In this document: piece by piece, positions 35,101 through 47,100 of the stretch
Layout: the number at the start of each line of letters is the position of its first letter
Numbering within the stretch: position 1 is the first letter of the stretch
Origin: Zoroaster sp. YZ-2022
Taxonomy: Eukaryota > Echinodermata > Asteroidea > Forcipulatida > Zoroasteridae
Reading direction: 5' to 3'
Assembly: GCA_029582265.1 (NCBI GenBank)
Contig: CM055823.1
Span: 4,836,001-4,900,000 of the forward strand
DNA length: 64,000 bases
Translations under genes and position numbers: made by a program
The notes under the pieces: generated by a model
Seen by the model: the letters and a program-made list of their open reading frames with translations, nothing else
Database searches by the model: none
Told to the model about the DNA's origin: nothing

Positions 35101-38100
35101 AACCTGAGCCTTATCCTTTTCTGGGATGTTACATTGTCGACAATAAATGTCAACCTCATCCAACCACTCTTTGAGGGTTGGGTCTACAGAACTCACTGGC
35201 TTCCCCTTGAACCTATCGAGCTTAATTGGCCTTTCCCTGGTACCACTGCTCTGCTTCAATGCATCAGAAAGGCACGACACTAGCTGTACCAACGCACCTT
35301 CCTCCGAGGTAGCCATATTGCATATTATTACTCTAGCTAAGTAAAATAAAACTACCCCTACCCCCAAACAGACCGTCCCCCCCAAAAAAAAAACTATGAA
35401 TGCAAAACAACTACAGGCAATCTACACGCACGTGTGTCACCTCGATGTACATGTACCTTAGGCCTAATAAGATATACAAAGTTAAACAATATATCATACA
35501 ATCAAAATGCACAATAAAATTACTGCATAATCTTGTGCAATATCACGTGCTGTACATGTGATGTAATGTTCCAAATTGTTCATCAAAACTAATCATTTAT
35601 CATGGCAGCCTAGCTGATCCTACCAACTGGTCTTGTCTCTCCTTGACAACTGCCTTTCACGTTGCTGTGGTCCTGCCAGCAGTACTGCCACAAATAGCCT
35701 TCTGAGTTCTGGATGATCGCCGGCCGACACTTGATAGTTTAGTGGCACCCTGCGTGCCCTCAGCCAAGTCCAAGCCGACGGTAACTCGATGTGGTCGTGT
35801 CAATCCCCAGTTATCCTCCGCCGAACTCTCGACGAATGTGCGAAACCACTGCACGCACAAAACTGTCTTGGATGGACACAGAATAGGTTACTTCACGTTC
35901 AGTCCACTAACAGTACACAGCACTCGGTGTACCACCAAAGCAATGGCGACAGTCCACTTGTGTAACACACGGCATGAAACGGCACTCCAGCACCATCAAC
36001 ATTTTACATGACCCCATCCGTGTTACCATTTGTAGTGAAACGCTTTGGAGCGTAAGGGGGTCATTCCACATAAACAATCCAATAAATGTACAGGATAACT
36101 TGTTGATATTCTTCGATCATTTCACCGCCAGTTTTATTATCTTCCTCCAATCTCCCAAGATCAACTCTTCACCCAAAAGTCCCTCGCCCTTTACCTTGTC
36201 ACTTTTCCAACTCTCTTCCCCCGTCTTTTCCCAAAACCTTCCACCCTCACCTTTGACCTCCCTCTCCATTCTTCCCATCCACGGGCTCCCCATGACAGCG
36301 CCCTCTCGTGGCTAGGAACGCCAACACTAGAAGCTCACATACCACATTACCACAAGTTACATGCCTGTGGTAATGTTCCTGTGGTAACGAGCCTGTGGTA
36401 ACGAGCCTGTGGTAACATGCCTATGGTACCTGTGGTAATGTTCCTGTGGTAACGTGTCTGTGGTAACATTCCTGTGGTACCACAGACACGTTACCACAGG
36501 AACGTTACCACAGGAACGTTACCACAGGAACGTTACCACAGGAACGTTACCACAGGCTCGTTACCACAGGCATGTAACTTGTGGTAATGTTTCTGTGATG
36601 CCCAGGAGAAAATTCAGAATACAACACATGTAATAAATATTTAAAAAAAGTATAAATAACAAAATATCCTGTGAAGATACCGTCTGAAGTATTGTGCTTT
36701 TTTTTAAAGAAAATAGGCAAAGAACTGTGATTACAAAAATTATCATGCGTGTGATAATTTTTTAACCATTACAATGTGTAGACAAAAAGGCTGAATGCAA
36801 TTTACACTATTTTTTTCTCGTAAACAGCCCAACAAAACTAGCTGAAATTCTCACAAGTTATTAGTTATTATACACACATCTCTACTCTTATAAATTATGG
36901 ATGCATTAACCAAACACTTACCAAAGATGTAGCATCTCTTTAATATATGTTTTAATAGTCACTGAAGAGTTTTAACCATTTAAAAATGTTTTACAATGGC
37001 ATCATCCAACAACTGGACTTCAATCCATATGCATGTAAATTAAAAGCTTTGTTGGTGAAAACCATCTCATTAGGAAGTTGAGCAATGGCAATAACTGGAT
37101 GGATCTAAATTCCATAATACTGTGAATATTGCAGTTTATATTGCGGTTTTGTTATAACATTTCTTTTCAACTTAATAAATTAAATTCAAGTTAATTAATG
37201 ATATGACCTTTGCAAAAACTAAATAAAGTCACCAAATAACATATTTATTGTATTTTATATCAGACAATAGGTTTTAAAAGGATTGAAATGTTGTTAATCA
37301 CAAACTCACCAAGCTTCTTTAAAGGAAGCAAAATTGTCTTTCAGACACCTTAACCATCTTAAGTAAAAATGTAAAGTCATTAATCATAAATTGTAGAATA
37401 GGTAAGCACTAATTAAAGTCACCAAAGAACCTATTTAATTGAAATTTTGTTAATCACAAAAGCACCAGGCTTTTATAAAGGAAGCAAAATTGTCTTTCAG
37501 ACACTTTCATCATCTTAGTAACAATGTAAAGTTTTTAATCATAAATGTTGAAAAAGCAAGCACCTAAATGGATAGATAACATTTCTGCCAAATATAATCA
37601 GCGAAGTCACTGGGCACTGGCAATTTAAAGTCATTAATCACAAACATGTGGAAATGGCAAGCACTAATTAAAGTAATTAATTCATGGGATGATCCTCCAG
37701 CAGTCTACTTAAGCAGCAACATTTTCCAGAGTCCGGCATTCTCCTGAGGACGATCAGAGCATACTGATCGAAACATCGAGTTGTACCTCCAGTTCTTTTC
37801 AGAACTAATTACTACTCAAATGAGATTCCACATGGTGTCACCGCAATTAGTCTTACTTACTAATTAAAGTCACCAAAGAACCAATTTTTGTATTTTCTAT
37901 CACACAATAGCATTTGAAGTGATTGAAATTTTGTAAATCACAAACACACCAAGCTCCTAGAATCTTCTTAATTAACAGTGTAAAGTTATTAATTATAAAC
38001 ATGTGGAAAGGCAAGCACCTAAATGGATCTAGATAAATTTCGACCAAATATTATCAGCGATGTCACTGGCACAGTAGCACATTTACATGTAGGTGTTTGC

Positions 38101-41100
38101 CTTTTCCACATGTTTATAATTAACATTTTTATCCCTTCAAAATTACCTCTATTGTAGTATGATAGACAATACAAGAAATAGGTTTTTGGTCTGTAGAGAG
38201 AAAATAGCGGACATTATTAATAGACTGGTCAATCAAAAATGTTCATTTTTAGAGAAAGTTTCATCCGAATCACCAATGACAAACTCAATTTTACTAATTT
38301 ATCTGTTTCCTTATTAGTCTATTAATGTCCTGTATTTTTGTGAAATATACATGTACTTCTTAAACTTCACAGCCTCAACGGAGTTTTCACTTCCTCATTA
38401 GCTCTCATCTGGATGAGACGATCCTTGAAGCACTCTTGTAAACAAAGATAGATATTTTGTTATGTTACTATTGCCATATTCTCATATCAAACATATCCAA
38501 CAATGTAGGAGACACAGTTCTAACCAACGTAATGTAGGTGTTTCAAGACTTGAAATTTGGCAGAAAGAAAGGTATCAGTAAGTACCTTCTAAACTTTGAT
38601 GATTAAAAAAAGTCAAATTAATTTTAAAATCAATTTAATTTTTGAGCAGTCGCATCAATTCGTGAAAACTGCGACAAAATGTGCACATCAGGTTCTCAGG
38701 CTTGAGTATATATGGAATTCTTACCTTTCTTCCTGTTCATGTCTTGTCCATCATGGTTCTAACGTTATGCGGCCTTCCATCATGAATGTAAACTGTGTGT
38801 ATTGTACACTACATCATACACTGTACATGTACATGATAATACAATAGTACAATACCTATAGTACGTCAGGTAACGTAACTAGTCACTTAATTAGTGCAGT
38901 TATGTCAGACTACAGAGCAAATTCATGGCAGCATAACTCCATCTGATTCTATTCTATTAATCTACAGTAACTATAATCACTAGTGGGCTATATTTCAATA
39001 CTTAAATTGACAAAATTGTTACAAATACAAGCCAATATAACATTTCAAACATGTGCACTGACTGAATAAACAATTATTTAGCTGGTAACATGCATCATAC
39101 AAGCCTTATCCTGTACTGCTGTACAGGCTTGGTGCAAATCATTGGTACTCTGCGTCACATGGCCACGCATTAAAAAAAACAAGTTCCCTTGCATAGATGA
39201 TGTGTACAAAGTCAATGGAGGGCAAGTTTTTTGTGATAAGTACTAACAATATCTTTTACAAAGTCAAAACATTTCAAGAAAAATTCTGAGTACCCAAAAA
39301 GAGTAAAACAATATCATGCATAGTGAAAAACATAAATAAAGTTACAAAGAATAAAATATGCAATATTTTGTTGCCTATGAAAATTATTTTCCACTTACAA
39401 TTAGGTCCAGTTACAATTCTTACAAAATACGATTCTAGTACACTGGCCTGTTGAAATGAATGGGTACATGTTATGCAATAACCCATGTTCCTGTGGTGTC
39501 TGGTACCTGCGGTACGCTCCTGTGGTAAACCTGTATACATTTATTTTTTCCCTTTAAATGAATCTTACTGATGACAGAAATCACAGAACAAATTCGAATT
39601 TGTCCATCAACATTGGTTTAGTGCACTTCAAATGTTTATTTCATCTTTTGTCAGACAATATCAACAGTTAACTTCAACAAATAAATTGGCTGTTAATTTC
39701 ATCAAGTAAATTCAAACAATGGCAAGTAAATTCAAACACTGTTTTTGTCCCGGAGTATTCAATAGTTTGTCTAGTCTACGCCAATTGTGAAATCAAATTC
39801 TTCTAATTTATGTAAGACGAATTTGAATGCTGCCATTCGATCAGCAACAGCTTTGTGTTCTTGACCTGGTGACTAAATGAGGGTGACAAAACTTTAAAAT
39901 TGAATGGCAAATGAATTGGTTTTGTTAAAAAAAATTGGTTTTGTGTGAAATTTTTTGTGGATGAAATTGAATGCATGATAGCTGGTAAATTTGAATGAAA
40001 AATCTTTTAAAATAGCCGGGAAATCCTACTAAATCTAAAGTGAATAATAATAACTTTCTTATGAAATCTATACCCCCATGCAAATACCCAACCACAAGAA
40101 TACCACAGGACTGGGATACCCAGCGTTGGTATTACCACATAAATGTGTGTGGTACTCTGATGATATTTGCTTTTCCTGTGGTAATTTCTGTGGTATCTAC
40201 ATGTACCACTGAAGTACCACTGAAGTACCACAGGACCGGAATATCCAGCGTTGGCATTACCACATAAATTTGTGTGGTACTCGGGTGATAATGCTTTTCC
40301 TGTGGTAATTTCTGTGGTATCTACATGTACCACTGAAGTACCACAGGAATACCACAGGACCGGGATATCCAGCATTGGCATTACCACATAAATTTGTGTG
40401 GTACTCCGGTGATAATGCTTTTCCTGTGGTAATTTCTGTGGTATCTACATGTACCACAGAAGTACCACAGGACATTTTCATAAGGGAATCATCAGCAACA
40501 CGCCAATTATAATAAAAAGATGATAATCTTTTATAACCTGTAATAAAAACAAAATATTGAGCCATTTAGCGATAATTTATATAATTGCTTCGTTGGTGGT
40601 CATTAAGTTGCTTTATGGTTTTAGGTGGAGCAGATTTGTCATTTTACAGTTCTGTACGTGAATTTAACAGTAACCATCGAATACATTATCTGTGTTGTTT
40701 TAGGGAGTGCCTTGTAACAGAGTGATTTGGTTCGTTTTGGGACAATCCAAGGCGATTTTCAATTGCTTGTTTGGATTTCTGAATATGGAGGAAATTATTT
40801 TTGAAATGACTGACAAAAACAAAACAAACAAACATTATTCAAGGATTTCTAAGGCTTCATATTTCACTATATTAATTAAATATATTTCAAGTTTTTACTG
40901 CCATATGGCCAAAAGATTTCCTTTCGTGGATTTCGTGTGTGGCTCATGCACAATAAACAATGAACATGAGGGCATGGCTTGACCTTTCAAGACGCATGCG
41001 CATACCAACAAACATGGCGCATACCAACAAACATGGCGCACGGTCTTACCTTTCTTTTTGTCTTGTTGTGGATTACAATGCTGTATACTCGCCACATCTT

Positions 41101-44100
41101 AGTAAACATGCCGCCAAAAGCCAGAGTAAAACAAAGCACAAGAAACCAGCATCGTGTCTGATTAAAACAAAATAGCAAGAAATTATTACTGATGACCAAA
41201 GAAATGACAACTGTAGGGGTGTGCCTTTTCGTATATTTTTGGAACCGGATACCCGAAATCAGGAAGCTTTGGATACCCGGATACCCGTTTTCATTTTTGT
41301 TGAAAACATGCCTCCGGTGGTGCACAAATACATGTACTGTAAATGGTAACAAAATTGACCTTTATAATACAGAGGATACCATACTTAAATCAATCTTTTC
41401 TTTACTGTGTGGTTTTTAAGAAAACAATTAGGCAAACATTCCCTCCTGTGCTGCTGGTTTGATAAGTTGTTTGAAGCAGCCGCTGCCAGGCCCTTTGCAG
41501 TCTTAACGATTCGATACAAGGTATCACAAACAGTTGGGCAAAAGTGTATGGAAGATGTCCGTAAAATAAAACAAAGGCTTTATTGGAGTGTAATCTCTTG
41601 AATTTAAAGATAATTGTCTGTAAAAGTTTAAACATTTCATTGTTCAAGAATGACAGATTTCTGTTCACTCCGATCAAATGTTAAGTTCTAATTTTAAAAA
41701 GTCGTTTACGGATTAAATTGGAACCGAAAAATGGAACCGGGTAATGACAGTTTCGGTCGGGTATCCAACCCAGCACAGCCCCAGATAACTGTTATCAATG
41801 AATTTTACCTCTAGGTTATGATCTTGGGGTTATATTACATTAACCCTAACCACCCTAGATCCTGCAAAATCTTTCAATGGGCACTTTTTGGGAAAAATTC
41901 AACACTGTTGGAAACTGGTACTTCCACCTCTTCAAATGGGGCAAAATTACTACCTGGCAAGACGTACAGGCCATAAGTGCTGAATATGAAAGATCAACGA
42001 AAATGCATGGTGCATTTTGAAGATAAGGGCATGTTTCCAAAAGTGCAATGATGGATTTTTGAGGATTCAGGAAGGTTCCTAGCCAGAATACCTAGGGGTT
42101 AGGGTTAAACAAATTGTGGATAAATATTTGTCATCACGTGTGCTTCTTCATTGCGTAATAAAATATGCACAACGTGTTGTGTTGTCCTGAAGTTGCAAAC
42201 GGCAATAGGTTCTTTAAGGTAAGGTATAAAATTGGCAGTTGGAAAAAATGGTCGCCTGGTTTACACTCTCTGAACCCTACAATAGAATTCTGTTGTAGAA
42301 GAGTCCAGCTGTCCAATGATAACACTAGTCTACAGCCAAAATGCTTCCGAAACAAATGAAGTCAAACTTGACTAGTATGGGTCACTGAGAATGGAAATGA
42401 TGCTTAAAATTGTTGATTGGCTCTATCTAGTTTTCAAGATCTACATGTACATGTGTACACGTATGGAAATAGCGTATGATAATTCATGATTAAAAATCTG
42501 CTATGTACACCATATACATAGTACGTAAAATGTAAAAACTTAAATATCTTGGAAACAGTAGCCAATCTGCAATTTTAATTGTCATATTTGAATTCAGCAC
42601 ATCAAAATCCATAATAAATAGCACATTTTATCTCCGAAGCAGACAACTTTAAAAAAATTGTTGACCAGTGTAATCAATGGATTATATAATTAGTTAAGTA
42701 AATCTTGTAGCTTTGCATGGTGAAGAGGGAACCAGCCAAAATTTTGAGATTTTTAGGGGTTGGGAGAAGATGTCCACCCCTTATAGCCAAGAGCTCTACT
42801 TGCAGAAGTTTGGACAACATAACAAATACTGTACCTTCTCTTAAAAAGAAATAAAAATACCAATCTTTACCGTGCAGATGACAAGTAAGGCTTGATGATC
42901 CACCATAGAGCTATCAAATCCCATCAGAGCTACACACAGGTAGGCTAACATGATGCCTAATGCAATCAGATTATTCACTTTGGGACTTGACATCTTGATT
43001 TGTCTTGAGAAACAAAAAAAGACAGATTTGTCATAATTATATCATTTTATTACATCCATTGTTAAGTTTTTGAATAATTCTTTATCAAATTTCACCCAAG
43101 ACTAAGGCGAAGGTATACTAAGGCGAATTTATACAGTTTATCCATGGAGGAATATTTTTTCCTCCATGGTTTATCACTGTACTAAGAAACGTCAAAGACA
43201 ATATATTTGCATAGTTAGCACTACCAGTCAGTGGCGCTGCCAAGGGGGGGGGGGTGGAGAGGGGGAAGGGCGCCCCGACTTGTTGGCAAAATAATGTTGT
43301 GGGTAAATACACAAACTTGTATTTCCGAACTTCTAAACGTCAGGAATTCAGTTTGTATTTTGATGTTTGCCCTCCCCCACTCTGCAAATCCTCATTACGT
43401 CACGGCCACCAGTGATTTTGCACCATATTTAGATAAAAATCAAATTGGCAAATACGGCTCTAAAACGGACTATATAGTCGAGCGCCCTCTTGTGATATTT
43501 AAGGGCAATACTACACATACCTGTGTTTTCGTTTCCATATGTTGAAAACGACGAAACAAACAGCAAAAATAATTCCCATAGCTGATAGGAAACACATTGT
43601 AATCATGATGGGCATCGGTGTAGACTGAAGCAGAGTTAGGGTTACTGTGGTATCCGAATCAAAGGGTGGTTTGCCGTCTGGAAGGTCAAAGGTTAAAGTT
43701 TATCATACACCAAACGTTTTCTGACCAATTTAACGGAACCTTTCGCAGGTTGGTTATTATTTTAATGTATATTTCGAGAAGCAGTTTTGCCAATAATTAC
43801 TAATAATTATTATACAATAAAGCCAATAGTGGCTGTTAAATTGTTTATTAAGCTTACCATTTTGATACCAAATTTCACTTGTATCAACAAGCCATGATAT
43901 TGTATTGCTGTCTTTATCATACGTGCCTACAACTGTTTCAACACCATCTGTAACAGAAATATTGATTAATTATCACAAATGGAACTTCCAAAAAGTGTAC
44001 AGTTGAACAGCCGTCGTTGTCGCTATGGTAACCATTCTCTTGCTCTGCCTCACAATTTGCATCGTCGACGTTAAATTGTTGACGTTACGTAAAAAAAAGC

Positions 44101-47100
44101 ATTATGTTTAATGGTAAATGCCCGATTTTGAAATCAGTTGACCAAATCTAACACAAATAAGTTAGAATAATACAAAATGGCGATTTCTGTTGGCCATTGA
44201 TAATGTATTATAAAGACACAAATGCGTAGGCGTTTGCCGCCCAAAATTATGCAAAATATATTGGTGTTGTAGGCCTATATCTGTACTTTGTGCGTAAAGT
44301 ACATTCCTCATTGCATTGCATTGTTATGGACTTGAATTTTTTGTTACAATAATAATAAAGAGATGTTTCTGTGATTGATAGATAGATATTGTCATTTATA
44401 TAGCGCCTTTTACCTAATGTTTACCGTCATTCTGAGACACCGGGGAAAGCCCCTGTCATGGGTACCCGGCCTTTACGTGCATTACACTGGTCAACAATTT
44501 TTTTAAAGTTGTCTGCTTCGGAGATAAAATGTGCTATTTATTATGGATTTTGATGTGCTGAATTCAAATATGACAATTAAAATTGCTGATTGGCTACTGT
44601 TTCCAAGATATTTAAGTTTTTACATTTTACGTACTATGTATATGGTGTACATAGCAGATTTTTAATCATGAATTATCATACGCTATTCCCATACGTGTAC
44701 ACATGTACATGTAGATCTTGAAAACTAGAGCCAATCGACAATTTTAAGCATCATTTCCATTCTCAGTGACCCATAATTAGTCAAGTTTGACTTCATTTGT
44801 TTCGGAAGCATTTTGGCTGTAGACCAGTGTTATCCAACACACGGGATCTCCAGTCGTATCACGTCTCATCTGAAGGACACATACCCTGATGATATTATAG
44901 AGTCCTACCGTGCTTTTAGACTAGCCAACTGCGATCAATTCATTGCATGGTCGCCCATCCATGCACTGATGAACCCTATTCACTTAATAGGCAATCATGC
45001 CGCTAGCTTTTCCATTAAGCTAACTGTCTGGGAAAAGTCATGTGTGAAATGCTATTATTAAATTTCAAGCATCATACGTACCTATGTGTTGTTCTATAAG
45101 AAGTGTCCCTAGCATGTCACCATCTTCAGAAAATGCCACATGTCCCTGTATTATAAATCATAATGATGAAATTATTTAATAAACCTTCCTTCCAAAAGAA
45201 GCAGGCTAAAATCGGATAATCTGTTCTAGATGTTTTACAAGTCAATATGTCAAAAAACTGACGGACTGAAAAAGGAGTATATGGGTGTCCTTTTTTGATA
45301 CAATGAGAACATTATCTGAACCCTGACAACAAAATACACTCACTGGCCAAACGTATTGCAACATGAATTTGTACGAGACATTGCCTAGACGGATGGCCGC
45401 AATTATCAGGTCACGTGGTTACCCGACAAAGTATTGAAGGACTTTGTTTCCGAGCAAGAACAGTAAAAAAGAACATTGACTTCAAAACACAGGCACTTTC
45501 AAGAAGTCTTAAGTAGTGTAAATAAAATATTGTAACACAGTTCTCCAAACTGAACTTTGGTGTGAATTTCAATGTTGCAATACTTATGGCCAGTGAGTGT
45601 ACAAATTATTTTGTCTTCTAATCGCCCATAGTTTGTAATTGTGCCCCGTTTTTAAATCGATCACATGTTACATATTGAGAAAATGTTATCATTCTTTATT
45701 TACAACAAAATGCAAGGGCAATATCGTCACGATGAACAGGTCATGGAATTGGACTGCTAAATTTAGAATAACCCGGGGACTGAAAATAACACCATACATG
45801 ATAAAGTCATATTATCATTGCTGCTGCATAAATGAGCCAGTATTTTTCATTCAATCAATCAATCACATCTCATTTATTTCCATACTTCCATAAAAGAATT
45901 AACAAACTTTATATTAAAAGTGCATTAAACGATGAAGCAGTAAATGTTAAATTAATAGCAAAATAAATTAGTTAATTAGAGCATGGGGGCTGTTTATATA
46001 AGTAGAAGCTTGTTAAAAACAGCCAGACAGACAAAAAACAAACAAAAAGGACAGACAGACAAGAGACAATTAGACAACAGGTAGTTGACATGATACAGAG
46101 TAAATATACTGATGACAGAGGCAATTAAAATAATGAAAAAATATCAAAAGGCTATTAAGCAAAAACAACAGAATAACAAAATTTAGATACGAGGATAATG
46201 TGGACGCAATGGAAGAAAAGAGATATTAGGGAGAGGAAGCTAAGACGCATCTTAAACTAGAACACCAATTCCATACCCTGTCTGCTCTGATCGAGACGAT
46301 ATTGTCCCTTTAATTTCGGGAGTTAACAAACAAATAAATATGTCACGTTTTACGTTTGAAACAGTTATAATTTAATTATCACGTGAACTTTTGCTCAAGC
46401 CCATAATAACTCCATAAAAACTTCGGTGCGTCACTGCAATGTATTATACTACTCAAAACAATTTAGGGAACACCGGATTTTTAACATCAAATAGGTTTGA
46501 AATGTTCCATGAACCGGGATTTTCATTTGCAACCCCCTCTCTCTTTCAGTAGTCATGTCATGAAATGTGTAATCACTACATGCATCCTTTATCATCTGTT
46601 TCATTGTGCAGTTGTTTCTCATCAATTCTGTGAAACATTGTGTTTATCTGAAATAAATGATCTTGCTTTAACTGAGATTGTTCCGGTGTTCCCTAAATTG
46701 TTTTGAGTAGTATATTTTGTGTAGTATTCATGTCTCGTGGTCAGATAAACCAACATTATAAGGATATGTTAAATAGAGGGCGGTGTGTACCATCTTTTCC
46801 TCTTCCAGAACACTTGGTAGTGATAACAATAATATACGGGTAGTTTTCTTGAAAAACATGGTCACGGATTTACATGATATTAAGTTGATGTAAGGTGGAA
46901 GAGAAGATAGAATCAATTATCCCTTGAAGAGTATAGTGTCCGAGGTGCTTTCATTATAGTACACTACTGATAGAAATATTTTGTAAATTAATGTTCGACT
47001 TTCAGATAAAAATTGAAGACATTTTTCATTAATAATGAACGACACAATGAAATAAGTTGAAACACGAGTTTGTTTAAAAAAATATCTCTTGATTCTTATA

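Larger units (their letters stand above)
28362..36346 (-). mobile_element. Ty3/Gypsy-like LTR retrotransposon with SGNH ORF
   Basis: Two direct LTRs (28362-28678 and 36031-36346) start TGTAGTGAAACG and end CATACCACA on the plus strand. A TTAC target duplication flanks them (28358-28361; 36347-36350). On the minus strand the order is LTR, primer site, gag, protease, RT, RNase H, integrase, SGNH-like ORF, polypurine tract, LTR. RT before integrase defines the Ty3/Gypsy order. The LTRs differ only at one small site (about 99 percent identical), so insertion is recent. Yet several ORFs are shifted in frame, so this copy probably cannot move by itself as sequenced. It sits inside the outer transposon. 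Confidence 0.88.
28042..40486. mobile_element. 12.4-kb TIR transposon inserted in the TM4 exon
   Basis: The left end CCCTTACAAAAATGTCCTGT and the inverse of the right end CCCTTATGAAAATGTCCTGT agree over about 24 bp with two mismatches. TT is duplicated at 28040-28041 and 40487-40488. Removing the element and one TT restores an open, family-like frame. Both arms are dense in CCTGTGGTA/TACCACAGG motifs (28050-28361, 36347-36600, 39480-39530, 40084-40480). Without the nested LTR element, its own length is about 4.46 kb and no transposase ORF is seen, so it is probably non-autonomous. The superfamily is undetermined. Confidence 0.78.

Noticed and set aside
37853..39540. Candidate TM4 exon in minus-strand ORFs of this region
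   Set aside because: They lack the IKD...W...DP pattern, which is present in the two half-exons at 40487 and 27965.
28042..40486. The insertion being an ordinary large intron
   Set aside because: The first half-exon has no usable donor before its in-frame stop, while TIRs and a TT duplication mark both borders exactly.
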